Positions 25,658 to 34,465 are shown, numbered from the stretch's first letter. The stretch: 64,000 nucleotides of DNA from CAVOOW01 sp963697675 (GCA_963697675.1 CAVOOW010000006.1:620001-684000), one strand, 5' to 3'. Numbers and translations: made by a program. Notes: generated from the letters alone by a model not told the origin.

Positions 25658-26653
25658 CTATCGGCGGGCCTTCTCGGCGTAGACCTCGGCGTCCGCCCGC
25701 GAGATCAGGCTGGCCACGCTGTCGCCGGGCCGGTAGACCGCGATGCCCATCGTGGCGCGGAAAATGACCTCGCCCGAGCCGTCCCGGCCGAGCCCTGTCA
25801 GGCAGTCGCGCAGCCGGCTCACGGCCGCGGCCGCGCCGGTGCCACCGGTGTGCTCGAGCAGCACGACGAACTCGTCACCACCGATCCGGGCGACCGTGTC
25901 GACGCCCCGGGCCGTCGCGCAGAGCTGGGCGGCGACGGTCCGCAGCACGGCGTCGCCGGCGACCCGGCCGTACGTGTCGTTCACGGCCTGGAAGTTGTCG
26001 AGGTCGACCACGACCACTGACGGCGTGCCGAGGCCGCGCTCGGCGCGAGCCACGGCCGAGGCCACCGACTGCTCGAGGGACCGTCGGTTGGGCAGGCCGG
26101 TGAGCCCGTCCCGGGCGGCCGTCCGGCCCAGGGCTGCGGCCATCCGGCGCATCTCGAACAGCGCCATGACCTGGTCGGCCACGACGCCGAGCAGGGCGAG
26201 CTGCTCCTCGCTGATGGCCCCGGCCACCTGGTCGTAGGCACACACGGTGCCGATCGCCAGACCGTCACGGGTCAACAGCGGCGCCGAGGCATAGAACCGG
26301 ATGCCGCCGAGCGGCCCGGCCACCAGGGGGCTGGCGGCGAAACGAGCGTCCTGCGAGGCATCGGCGGTGAACACGATCTCCGTGCCGGTGACCACATGGG
26401 CACACAGCGAGGCTTCTCGCGGCAACTGCCGGCGCTCGGCACCGAAGGCCGCTGCCTGCCACTCCCGGTCGCGGTCGATCAGGTTGATCGAGGCGGTCGG
26501 CACGCCGCAGACGTACGCCACGAGGCGTGCGGCAGCGTCGAGATCGCCCGCGGCGGGCTGGTCGAGCACTCCGTAGGCGTGCAGCGCCGCCACTCGGCCG
26601 TCGTCCCCTTCCGGGACGGGCCAGCGCGCAACGTCGAGGACGTCGGCGGTCAT
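25658..26653 (-). CDS. GAF-GGDEF diguanylate cyclase
   Basis: A 331-residue protein predicted to make c-di-GMP from two GTP. Residues about 20-160 form a GAF-type sensor (SINLIDRDREWQ, SLCAHVV, GIRFYASAPL), as in many cytosolic redox or ligand sensors. The C-terminal GGDEF domain starts at DGLTGLPNRR and has an intact active motif IGGDEFVVLLE. No upstream RxxD inhibitory site is obvious. The ATG has GGGAGG 4 nt upstream. It is divergent from the methyltransferase at 26768 and reads toward the groES promoter region without running through it. No membrane segment is present. Confidence 0.9.
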   Translation of the reverse strand: MTADVLDVARWPVPEGDDGRVAALHAYGVLDQPAAGDLDAAARLVAYVCGVPTASINLIDRDREWQAAAFGAERRQLPREASLCAHVVTGTEIVFTADASQDARFAASPLVAGPLGGIRFYASAPLLTRDGLAIGTVCAYDQVAGAISEEQLALLGVVADQVMALFEMRRMAAALGRTAARDGLTGLPNRRSLEQSVASAVARAERGLGTPSVVVVDLDNFQAVNDTYGRVAGDAVLRTVAAQLCATARGVDTVARIGGDEFVVLLEHTGGTGAAAAVSRLRDCLTGLGRDGSGEVIFRATMGIAVYRPGDSVASLISRADAEVYAEKARR

Positions 26654-26767
26654 GGTTCCTCCCACGGGCGGGCAGTCCGCCTCGTACCCCCCATCGGCAC
26701 GACGTGCCGTCTTCTTCAGTCCGGCTCCTGCCCGAGGTCTGGTCCGGGCGGCTGCGAGGATCGCGCC

Positions 26768-27949
26768 GTGGACCTCGAGAGCTTCCAGCGGCTGCTCGCG
26801 CCCGAGGGGCAGCGGCTGCTCTCTTCTCTTCCGGCGTACGACGCCGCGCACGCGCTCGCCGTCGGCACCGCCGCCCGGGCGGCCGGCCATGACGAGGCCC
26901 TCGTCGCGACCGCGCTGACCCAGTCCCGGCTGCGAACCCGGGCACGGACGAAGTTCGGCGCGGACGCCGACCGGCTCTACTTCACGCCCGACGGCCTCGA
27001 ACAGTCCACGCGATCGCTGGTGGCCGCCCGCCGGGCCACCCGGTTCGCGCAGGCTGCCCCCCGGCGGATCGCCGACCTGGGCTGCGGCATCGGCGGCGAC
27101 CTCCCCCACCTCGCACGGGCCAGCCGCGACGGCGTACTCGCTATTGACCGCGATCCGCTCACCGTGGCGGTCGCTGCCGCGAACATGGCAGCGCTGGGTC
27201 TCAGCGGCAGCGTCGAGGTGCGCTGCGCGGACGTCACCACTGTCGACCTCTCCGCTGTCGACGCTGCCTTCGTCGATCCGGCGCGGCGGCGCGGCGGCAG
27301 CCGGACGTTCGACCCGCGCGCCTACTCACCGCCCTACTCCTTCGTCCTCGACCTGGCGGCACGGGTGTCTGCCACGGGCGCCAAGCTCGCGCCCGGCATC
27401 CCGCACGACGTGCTGCCGGCGGGCGCCGAGGCGGAGTGGGTATCGGTGTCGGGTGACCTCGTCGAGTGCGCCTTGTGGTGCGGGCCGCTGGCCGGACCTC
27501 TGGCGCGCCGGGCCACCTTGCTGCCCGCGGGGGCGACGATCACCGGCGACGGGCTGACCCGGGCACCGGCCGGGCCGGTCGGGCGATTTCTCTACGAGCC
27601 CGACGGCGCGGTGATCAGGGCAGGGCTGGTGGCCGAGGTGGCCGACCAGCTCGGCGGGCACCTGCTCGACCCGACGATCGCCTACGTCACCGGCGACGCC
27701 GCGACGGAGTCACCGTTCGCGACGGGATATGAGGTGCTCGACGTGCTGCCGTTCGGTCTCAAGCGGCTGCGCTCGCTGTTGCGCGAACGCGACATCGGTG
27801 TGCTGACCATCAAGAAGAGGGGCTCGGCGATCGAGCCCGAGGCCTTGCGCCGCCAGCTGCGGCTGCGCGGCACCGCCTCGACGACCATCGTGGTGACCCG
27901 CATCGCCGGCCAGCCCAGCGTCCTCGTCGTCGCCCCCCTCCGCCCCTGA
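26768..27949 (+). CDS. SAM-dependent methyltransferase with THUMP-like C-terminal domain
   Basis: A 393-residue protein. An N-terminal helical part (FQRLLAPEGQRLLSSLPAYD) precedes a Rossmann methyltransferase core with IADLGCGIGGDLPHLA and, further on, DAAFVDPARRRGGSR, where DPAR resembles the DPPY-type catalytic loop of nucleic acid methyltransferases. The C-terminal region (VGRFLYEPDGAVIRAGLV and EVLDVLPFGLKRLRSLL) is typical of the family annotated as THUMP-like. An RNA substrate is plausible but unproven. The GTG start has GAGGA 7 nt upstream. The four-copy hairpin array begins at its stop codon. Confidence 0.85.
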   Translation: MDLESFQRLLAPEGQRLLSSLPAYDAAHALAVGTAARAAGHDEALVATALTQSRLRTRARTKFGADADRLYFTPDGLEQSTRSLVAARRATRFAQAAPRRIADLGCGIGGDLPHLARASRDGVLAIDRDPLTVAVAAANMAALGLSGSVEVRCADVTTVDLSAVDAAFVDPARRRGGSRTFDPRAYSPPYSFVLDLAARVSATGAKLAPGIPHDVLPAGAEAEWVSVSGDLVECALWCGPLAGPLARRATLLPAGATITGDGLTRAPAGPVGRFLYEPDGAVIRAGLVAEVADQLGGHLLDPTIAYVTGDAATESPFATGYEVLDVLPFGLKRLRSLLRERDIGVLTIKKRGSAIEPEALRRQLRLRGTASTTIVVTRIAGQPSVLVVAPLRP

Positions 27950-28220
27950 GCAGCGACCTTTGGCGAAGACACGCCGAGCGTGTCGCGGACAAAGGTCGCT
28001 CGCCAGGGAGCTGATGCCGCGAGCAGCGACCTTTGGCGAAGACACGCCGAGCGTGTCGCGGACAAAGGTCGCTCGCCAGGGAGCTGATGCCGCGAGCAGC
28101 GACCTTTGGCGAAGACACGCCGAGCGTGTCGCGGACAAAGGTCGCTCGCCAGGGAGCTGATGCCGCGAGCAGCGACCTTTGGCGAAGACACGCCCAGCGT
28201 GTCGCGGACAAAGGTCGCTC
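27948..28220. repeat. Four tandem copies of a 73-bp hairpin-forming unit
   Basis: Units begin at 27948, 28021, 28094 and 28167; the last stops after its hairpin. Each has a 49-bp palindrome: AGCGACCTTTG and its complement (11 bp), a 5/5 internal loop, GACACGC/GCGTGTC (7 bp) and a 3-nt loop. A 24-bp linker separates palindromes. Copies are identical apart from one loop base in the fourth (G to C). The array fills the gap between the convergent methyltransferase and nucleoside hydrolase genes, so it could end transcription from both sides. Open frames inside it are repeat artefacts. Confidence 0.93.
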
Positions 28221-28254
28221 ATCGGCGGGGGGCCGGGGCGGGGGCGGGATGGGG

Positions 28255-29208
28255 TCAGGCGACGGTTCCGGGTGCGACGACGTCGAGGAACAGCCGTGAC
28301 GCGGCGTCGCCGTCGATGGACAGGGCCACGTCGACGTCGGCCAGCGGCAGTCCCCGCTCGCCGTCCCCCTCACCCGCCACGAGGCGCCGGTCGACGACCG
28401 TCATGCCGCGCGTCCAGGTGCCGGCCAGCTCGACGCGCACCGGATGGCGAGCGGTCGTGACCAGCTGTGGCGCGAGGACCGCGACGACCGCGCCTGCGTC
28501 CCCGATCGTGCCGGGGGCGCCACCCAGCCGCCGGACCTGATGGGAAAGGAGGAGCCCGGCGAGCTGCGCGCCCGGCTCGTGGCTCGCGGCGAGCAGATCG
28601 GCCGTCGCTGCGTCGACGGTCACGTCGTAGAAGACGTCGAGCCCGTACATCGTCAACGGCAATCCGCTGCCCAGCACGATCGCCGCGGCCTCGGGGTCGT
28701 GCCAGATGTTGAACTCCGCCGCGGCGGTCGCGTTGCCGATCGACGCGGAGCCGCCCATGAAAACGATGCCCTCGATCTGCTCGGCCACCTCGGGATGGGT
28801 GCACAGCAGCAGCGCGATGTTCGTCAGCGGCGCGAGCGGCACCAGCGTCACCGGGGTGTCCGACCGGGTGATCGTCGCGCGCAAGAGCTCGACCGCCGAC
28901 TCGTCGCGCGGCCGGCGGTGCGAGTCAGGCAGGCCGAGGTCGGCCATGCCGTCGGCGCCGTGCACCTGCCGCGCGTGCCGCGGCGGCTCAAGCAAGGGAC
29001 GGTCGGCACCTCGAGCCACGGGTACGTCACCAGCCCCGGCCGCGTCGAGGACGACGAGGGTGTTGCGCACCACCTGGTCGACGTCCGCGTTCCCGGCGAC
29101 GCAGGTCACCGCGCGTACATCGAGATCGGGGCTGCGGACGGCGAGCAGCAGGGCGAGCGCGTCGTCCACGCCGGTGTCGACGTCGAGGATCACGGGTGTT
29201 GGCGTCAC
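28255..29208 (-). CDS. Inosine-uridine preferring nucleoside hydrolase
   Basis: A 317-residue enzyme that splits nucleosides into base and ribose. The calcium-binding motif DVDTGVDDA near 8-16 is diagnostic. Further family segments include VPLAPLTNIALLL, IVFMGGS, EFNIWHDPEAA and MYGLDVFYDV. Length is normal. The GTG start has GGGAGG 9 nt upstream. It follows the antiporter gene by 30 bp and may be co-transcribed with tsaD and the antiporter. It would take part in purine and pyrimidine salvage; exact specificity is not visible. Confidence 0.92.
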   Translation of the reverse strand: MTPTPVILDVDTGVDDALALLLAVRSPDLDVRAVTCVAGNADVDQVVRNTLVVLDAAGAGDVPVARGADRPLLEPPRHARQVHGADGMADLGLPDSHRRPRDESAVELLRATITRSDTPVTLVPLAPLTNIALLLCTHPEVAEQIEGIVFMGGSASIGNATAAAEFNIWHDPEAAAIVLGSGLPLTMYGLDVFYDVTVDAATADLLAASHEPGAQLAGLLLSHQVRRLGGAPGTIGDAGAVVAVLAPQLVTTARHPVRVELAGTWTRGMTVVDRRLVAGEGDGERGLPLADVDVALSIDGDAASRLFLDVVAPGTVA

Positions 29209-29238
29209 ATGGGTGATCCTCCCGCACCGGCGAGGAGC

Positions 29239-30165
29239 TCAACGCAGCACCACCACGACGAACGCGACGTAGCCCGCCACCAGCAGCGCCGCCGCGGGTC
29301 GACCCAGCCGGCCACGCGGCGCCAGCAGCAGGATCACGATCGGCAGCACGGCGGCGACCGCGGCGGGGACCGCGAGCCCGTCGACGGACAGCGGCCGGAC
29401 CAGCGCAGCCGCCCCGAGGGTGGCCGTCGCGTTGTAGGCGGCCGAGCCGACGACACCGGCGACCGCGATCTCGGGCACGTCGTGACGGACCGCGGCGAAC
29501 ACGAGGGCGAACAGCTCGGCCGTGGTCGCGAGGGCAAGGACCGTCAGGCCGACGGCCGAGTCGGTCGAGCCGAAGGACTCGACAACCCGCACGGCACCGT
29601 TGACCGCGAGGTCGCCGCCGACCAGCATGAGGGCGACGCCCACCAGCGACAGCAGCAGCCCGACCGTCGCCGACCGTTCGCCGTGTTCTTCGTCGTCATC
29701 GAGCTCGGCGAGCTCACCGAGCTTGGGTGGTTCGCGCTCGCGCCACCAGACCATGCCGACGAGAACGACGTAGGCAAGCACCAGCACGCCACCCTCGACC
29801 CGGCCGACGTGCCCGTCCAGCAACGTCAGCAGGGCGAACGCACCAGCGACAGCGGCGAGGATCGCGTACTGCCGGACCCGCCGTCCCAGCTGCAACGGAC
29901 GCACGAGTGCGGCCAGACCCAGGCAGGCCGTCAGCATCGTCACGTTGGCCCCGATCGCGTCACCAGCCGCGAGGCCCGGCCGGTGCTGGGCGGCGGCCAG
30001 CACAGCGGTCAACAGCTCCTCGGGCTCCGCACCCGCGAGCAGGATGCCGACGGCCAGCACCGTGACGCCGAGGCGCTGAGCCGCGGCCGCGGCATTCTCG
30101 ACGAACAGCTCGGCGCCGCCGACGAGCAGCACCGCCGCGCCCGCGAGCAGCAGGAGTCCGATCAC
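29239..30165 (-). CDS. Sodium/calcium exchanger family protein
   Basis: A 308-residue membrane protein with about ten hydrophobic helices. Two related halves show the alpha-repeat arrangement of cation/calcium exchangers: GGAELFVENAAAAAQRLGVT with AGAEPEELLTAV in the first, and LAVNGAV with LALATTAELFALVF in the second. They are joined by an acidic loop (LDDDEEHGE). The usual GTSLPE reads AGAEPEE and ATTAELF here, so ion preference is open. The GTG start lies 16 bp after the corrected stop of tsaD, implying a shared transcript. It acts in the cytoplasmic membrane. Confidence 0.8.
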   Translation of the reverse strand: MIGLLLLAGAAVLLVGGAELFVENAAAAAQRLGVTVLAVGILLAGAEPEELLTAVLAAAQHRPGLAAGDAIGANVTMLTACLGLAALVRPLQLGRRVRQYAILAAVAGAFALLTLLDGHVGRVEGGVLVLAYVVLVGMVWWREREPPKLGELAELDDDEEHGERSATVGLLLSLVGVALMLVGGDLAVNGAVRVVESFGSTDSAVGLTVLALATTAELFALVFAAVRHDVPEIAVAGVVGSAAYNATATLGAAALVRPLSVDGLAVPAAVAAVLPIVILLLAPRGRLGRPAAALLVAGYVAFVVVVLR

Positions 30166-30181
30166 GGCTGGCCGGCGAGCC

Positions 30182-31232
30182 TCACCGGGCGACCACGTCG
30201 GTGACCGGCATCGACGAGTCGGCGGGCAGGTCGAGCGTGGACGGGGACACGCCGCGCGCGACGAGCTCCGCGCCCAAGCGCGGCGACCATGGCGCCGTTG
30301 TCGGTGCACAGCCCGGGACGCGGCACGCGCAGCTCGATGCCGCGCTCCGCGCACCGCTCCTGCGCGACCACTCGCAGCCGGGAGTTGGCGGCCACCCCGC
30401 CACCGATGAGCAGATGGTCGACCCCCTGCTCCTCGCAGGCCAGCACGGCCTTGCGCGTCAGCACGTCGACGACGGCTTCCTGGAACGCCGCCGCGACGTC
30501 GGCGACGGGCACCGGCTCACCGTCGCGTTCCCTCGTCTCGACCCACCGGGCGACCGCGGTCTTCAGGCCGGAGAACGAGAAGTCGAAGCGGTGGTCACGC
30601 ATGTCGTGCGCGGCCGTGAGCCCGCGAGGGAAGTCGATGTACGTCGACCGGCCTTCGCGCGCGGCCCGGTCGATGTAGGGACCACCCGGAAACGGCAGGC
30701 CGAGCAGCCGCGCCACCTTGTCGAACGCCTCTCCGGCCGCGTCGTCGATCGTTGCCCCCAGCGGCGTCACGTCACCGGTGACGTCCTCGACCATCAGCAG
30801 CGACGAGTGACCACCCGAGACCAGCAGTGCGATGCACGGTTCGGGCAATGGGCCGTGCTCGAGCTGGTCGACGGCCACGTGCGCCGAGAGGTGGTTGACG
30901 CCGTAGATGGGCAGGCCCAGCCCGACCGCCAACGCCTTCGCAGCGGCCACGCCCACGAGCAGGGCTCCCATCAGCCCGGGACCGCTCGTCACCGCGATCG
31001 CGTCGACGTCGCCGAGCTGCACTCGTGCGTCGGCGCAGGCGCGCTCGACCGTCGGCACCATCGCCTCGAGGTGCGCGCGGCTGGCGACCTCGGGCACCAC
31101 CCCGCCGAAGCGCGCATGCTCCTCGACGCTGGAGGCGACGGCGTCGGCCAGCAGCGTGTGACCGCGCACCAGGCCGACACCCGTCTCGTCGCAGGACGTC
31201 TCGATGCCGAGCACGAGCGGCGCGTCGGTCAT
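30182..31232 (-). CDS. tsaD: tRNA N6-threonylcarbamoyltransferase TsaD, frameshifted near its end
   Basis: Catalyses transfer of threonylcarbamoyl to A37 of ANN-decoding tRNAs, with TsaB and TsaE. The ASKHA fold is clear: GIETSCDET at the start, the metal-binding HLSAH, SGGHSSL, DDAAGEAFDK and GGGVAANSRLR. After CTDNGAMVAALG the frame breaks at the CCC of 30273-30275. Removing one base gives the normal ending AELVARGVSPSTLDLPADSS...TDVVAR with a stop at 30182, which I use; as written it ends at 30162 with an Arg-rich tail. Because the gene is essential, a sequencing error is likelier than a mutation. Its ATG overlaps the ATP-grasp stop (ATGA). Confidence 0.9.
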
Positions 31233-32131
31233 CCGCCGACCCGGGTGGCGATGGCGGCCGCGAAACGTGCAGCGGAGTCGGCACCGTCGGAACCGTCGAG
31301 GGTCAGGAACATCGACGGCTCGGCCAGCTCGAGCTCGAGCAGCGTGGGCAACCCGTCGGCACCGGGCACGAGGTCCACCCGCGCATAGAGCAGGTCCTGG
31401 CGGGCGACAGCCGCCCCGGTCGACGGCAGCGCGTCGAGCACCCGACCGGCCGCGGCCAGCTCGGCCGGCGATGCTGCACGCGGCTGCATCGACTCCGGCT
31501 TGAACGCGGCTGTGACAAAGGGCATCCCGAGCTCCAGCAACGGTGCCTTGCGGACCGCGTGGCTGAACTCGCCGCCGAAGTACAGCAGCGCCGTCTCTCC
31601 CTCCGTGTCGATCGCGTCCAGGTAGGGCTGCACCATGACCGTCAAGCCCGCGTCGAGAAGGGATCTGACATGACCGGCCGCGCGGTCGTCGTGGTCACCG
31701 GGGACATAGCGGTTGGTGTTCCTCGATCCCGCCGAGACGGCCGGCTTGACCACGTACTCACCCGACGCCGGCACGGTGAACGTGTCGCCGGGGTCGAGCC
31801 AGGTCGTCTCGACCACGGGCAGCCCTACGGCGCCGAGCTCGCGCAGGTAGGTCTTGTGGGTGTTCCAGGCCAGCACCTGCGCCGCGTTGGCCAGCGTTGT
31901 GGTCGCCGCCACGCGATCCGCCCACGCGAGGAACTCGTCGAGGCGCTCGTGATAGTCCCAGCAGGACCGCACGACGACCAGGTCGTAGGGCGAGTAGTCG
32001 ACGCGCGCGTCGGTCCAGACAGCGGCGTCGGCAGCGATGCCGAGCGACGACAGAGCAGCCAGCAGCGCAGGGCCGTCGTCGTCGAGGTCGGGGAACTCGG
32101 CGGCGGTCGCGAGGGCGATGCGAGCAGTCAC
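31229..32131 (-). CDS. ATP-grasp domain protein (DcsG-like)
   Basis: A 300-residue ATP-grasp enzyme. The N-terminal pre-ATP-grasp domain has YDLVVVRSCWDYHER. The central part has EYVVKPAVSAGSRNT with the ATP-binding lysine, VMVQPYLDAIDTEGE and GGEFSHAVRKAPLL, and the C-terminal metal-binding segment is VDLVPGADGLPTLLELELAEP. The layout resembles the D-cycloserine ligase DcsG and many uncharacterised relatives that join a carboxylate to an amine; the substrate here is unknown. The GTG start overlaps the rimI stop and its stop overlaps tsaD, so it is coupled within the t6A gene set. Confidence 0.82.
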   Translation of the reverse strand: MTARIALATAAEFPDLDDDGPALLAALSSLGIAADAAVWTDARVDYSPYDLVVVRSCWDYHERLDEFLAWADRVAATTTLANAAQVLAWNTHKTYLRELGAVGLPVVETTWLDPGDTFTVPASGEYVVKPAVSAGSRNTNRYVPGDHDDRAAGHVRSLLDAGLTVMVQPYLDAIDTEGETALLYFGGEFSHAVRKAPLLELGMPFVTAAFKPESMQPRAASPAELAAAGRVLDALPSTGAAVARQDLLYARVDLVPGADGLPTLLELELAEPSMFLTLDGSDGADSAARFAAAIATRVGG

Positions 32132-32610
32132 GTCAGCGAGCCTAAAGCGGGACCGACACCGGGCCGCAGCCGCATGACGACGGCATCGACCCGGCCCGGC
32201 TGGTAGTAACCGCGCCGCACTCCGATGCGCTCGAACCCGAACCGCGTGTAGAGACGGGCGGCCGTCTCGTTGTCGGCGCGCACCTCGAGGAGCACCTCGC
32301 TCGCCCCGCGTCGCTTGACTTCGTCGAGCAACGCCGCGAGCAGCAACGCACCGTGACCCTCGCCCTGCCGGTCGGCGGCCACCGCGATGGTCTGCACGTC
32401 GGCGGTGTGCCGGGTCGCGAACAGCCCCGCATAGCCGATGAGCTCGCCGCCCGACTCGAGCACGACGTAGTGCCGGGTCTCGGGCACCCCCGCCAGCTCG
32501 GACCAGAACGTGCCCTCGGTCCACGGGTCGGGGAACAGCTCTCGCTCGATCGTCTGCGCGGCGGACACGTCCCACCAGCGCATCGGCCGCAGCAGCAGGT
32601 CGGGGGTCAC
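32128..32610 (-). CDS. rimI: Ribosomal protein S18-alanine N-acetyltransferase RimI
   Basis: A 160-residue GNAT enzyme expected to acetylate the N-terminus of S18. The acetyl-CoA loop is DRQGEGHGALLL, preceded by IGYAGLF and VQTIAV, and followed by EVRADNETAARLYTRFGFERIGVRRGYY, all typical of RimI. The GTG at 32610 overlaps the TGA of tsaB (GTGA), and its own stop overlaps the ATP-grasp gene in the same way. As sequenced it lies in frame with tsaB and looks like a TsaB-RimI fusion, but that results from the tsaB frameshift. Confidence 0.9.
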   Translation of the reverse strand: MTPDLLLRPMRWWDVSAAQTIERELFPDPWTEGTFWSELAGVPETRHYVVLESGGELIGYAGLFATRHTADVQTIAVAADRQGEGHGALLLAALLDEVKRRGASEVLLEVRADNETAARLYTRFGFERIGVRRGYYQPGRVDAVVMRLRPGVGPALGSLT

Positions 32611-33243
32611 AGCACCGACTTGCGCGCCGCCGGCTGTGCGACGTCGGGTCGGCGCAGGTAGAGGGGCACCGGCTCTGACCGTCGGCAACCCGCGGGCGAC
32701 CCACAGTGCCAGCGCCCCGGCCGAGGGATAGACCGGCTCGCGGCTGTCCGGGAACGACCCGGGATAGGGCCGCGCGCCGTCGCCCACGACGGGTCCTGCC
32801 CAGGCAGCGCTGTCCGGGCGCTCAACGTGCGGGCCGTCGGCGCGCCGCGGACGCGCGTACTCATCAGTCTCGTACTGCGACCAGTGCACCTCCTTGCGCC
32901 GCGCGTCGGTGACCACCCGGAACGAGCCGGTCAGCCCCGACGCGAGGGCGAGGTGGTCGTGGGTGCAGACGCCGAGGACAGGCACCAGGAGTACGGTCCC
33001 GAGGGTGCGGGCCGTGACCAGCCCGACCCGCAGCCCGGTGAACGGACCGGGACCGACACCGACCGCGATCGCCGTGAGGTCACGCCGGTCGACGCCTGCC
33101 TCGGCAAGCACCGCGACGATCGCCGGCGCCAGCAGCTCGGCATGACGCCGCGCGTCGATCGTCGTCGCGCTGGCCAGCACGCTCTCACCGTCGGCGACGG
33201 CGACGGTCACCGCGGGCGACGCGGTGTCGAAGGCCAGCAGCAC
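32607..33243 (-). CDS. tsaB: t6A biosynthesis protein TsaB, frameshifted near its end
   Basis: The TsaD partner in tRNA t6A37 synthesis. The N-terminus (LLAFDTASPAVTVAV) and GVGPGPFTGLRVGL are characteristic, as is the region GVCTHDHLAL. The expected C-terminus EPVPLYLRRPDVAQPAARKSVL is present but in another frame. One surplus base, probably in the GGG at 32694-32696, separates it from the start. With that base removed the gene ends with a TGA at 32607 overlapping rimI. Uncorrected, the frame runs into rimI to 32128. The exact indel position could also be near 32677. The GTG start is at 33243. Confidence 0.87.
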
Positions 33244-33306
33244 CCACCGACAGTAGCCGGGAGACCCGCGCTCGCCTCAGGGCCGTCATCCTGCGATGAT
33301 GATCAG

Positions 33307-33987
33307 GTGGGACAACACCGGCGACCAGCAGGACGCGTCGCTGAGCCGCCGTCGCCGCAACGACGGGCATCGTTGGCCCGCCCCGTCACCATCGTCGCCA
33401 CGCTGGTGGCAGGCTTCGTGGCTGCGCAGCTCATGCTGCCCACGACCGCAGGACTCAGCGCGGTCGAGAACGTCGGCGCCGTGTCCAGGGCACCGACCGC
33501 CGCCGCTCCGGTCGCCGCCGTGGCCGTGCCCAACGTGGCCGCCGCCTCGACCCCGACCAGGTCGGCCGCATCCACCACCAAGCCGCCGCGCCACTCCGGC
33601 AAGGGCCGTCGGGTCGTCTACTCGCTCTCGCACCAGCGCGTCTGGCTGGTCGGTGGTGCCGGCGTGGTGAAGCGCAGCTACCTCGTGTCCGGCCGGCTCT
33701 CGCAACCCTCGACCGGTCACTACCGCGTCTACTCGAAGTCGCGATGGACCTCGAGCACGGTGAGCGCGGAGACCATGCAGTACATGGTGCGGTTCACCCA
33801 CGGCGATCGCACCGGCACACCGATCGGCTTCCATTCCATCCCGCGCGACTACAGCGGCCACGCGGCGCAGTCGGTCGACGACCTCGGCAAGCCGCTGTCC
33901 GCCGGGTGCATCCGCCAGCGGCTACGCGACGCGGCCAACCTCTGGCGCTTCGCACCGGTCGGAACGAAGGTCGTCGTCACTCACTGA
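33307..33987 (+). CDS. L,D-transpeptidase (YkuD domain), membrane-anchored or secreted
   Basis: A 226-residue cell-wall enzyme. An uncleaved signal or anchor lies at about 26-50 (PVTIVATLVAGFVAAQLMLP), followed by an Ala/Pro/Thr-rich linker and then the YkuD domain. Catalytic residues are visible: His176 in IGFHSIP, and SAGCIR with Ser198, Cys201 and Arg203. The family forms 3-3 peptidoglycan cross-links or anchors proteins. The GTG start has no clear binding site, so the N-terminus is uncertain. It is the only plus-strand gene between tsaE and tsaB; its 3' end overlaps corrected tsaE by 11 bp. Confidence 0.87.
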   Translation: MGQHRRPAGRVAEPPSPQRRASLARPVTIVATLVAGFVAAQLMLPTTAGLSAVENVGAVSRAPTAAAPVAAVAVPNVAAASTPTRSAASTTKPPRHSGKGRRVVYSLSHQRVWLVGGAGVVKRSYLVSGRLSQPSTGHYRVYSKSRWTSSTVSAETMQYMVRFTHGDRTGTPIGFHSIPRDYSGHAAQSVDDLGKPLSAGCIRQRLRDAANLWRFAPVGTKVVVTH

Positions 33988-34461
33988 GTGCGGCCAGGTT
34001 CGCGTCGACCCATCGCCGGCCGACGGGGCGCACCGAAACCGTGCGCGACTCGTCGGCCGCACCGTCACCCCCGCCGGACGGGCGAGCACGACCTCGAGCC
34101 GCTCGTCGGAGAGGTCCTCGACCTTGCCCTCGCCCCACTCGACCACGGTCACGGACTCGTCGAGGGAGGCGTCGAGGTCGAGGTCGTCCACCTCCGCGAG
34201 CCCACCGAGGCGATAGGCGTCGACGTGTACGAGCGGCGGGCCGTCCCCGAGCGGGGGGTGGACCCTGGCGATGACGAAGGTCGGTGAGGTCACCGGTCCG
34301 CGCACGTCGAGGCCTTCGCCGATGCCCTGGGTCAACGTCGTCTTGCCGGCCCCGAGCCCGCCAGAGAGCAGCACGAGGTCGCCGGCCCGCAGCAGTGTGG
34401 CGAGCCGCCGGCCGAACCGGCGCGTGTCGTCGGCCGTCGGCAGTGTGTGCTCGAACTGCAC
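33977..34461 (-). CDS. tsaE: tRNA t6A ATPase TsaE, frameshifted near its end
   Basis: The ATPase of the t6A complex. The P-loop GGLGAGKTTLTQ, SPTFVIARVH, HVDAYRLGG and VVEWGEG are all typical. After RLEVVLARPAG the frame is broken at the five-C run 34068-34072. Adding one base restores DGAADESRTVSVRPVGRRW and an end at DANLAALSE with a stop at 33977, the usual TsaE C-terminus. Uncorrected it runs on to 33922. This is the one case where a base appears missing rather than extra. The GTG start is 4 bp past the stop of the uracil-DNA glycosylase gene, implying co-transcription. Confidence 0.87.
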
Positions 34462-34465
34462 GGCG

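Noticed and set aside
27948..28220. Regularly spaced repeats as a CRISPR array
   Set aside because: The parts between palindromes are identical, not unique spacers, the period is 73 bp and no cas genes are present. It is a tandem duplication of a hairpin unit.
27960..28300. Small proteins predicted within the 73-bp array
   Set aside because: They are the same peptide repeated by the DNA repeat in several frames on both strands, with no ribosome binding site.
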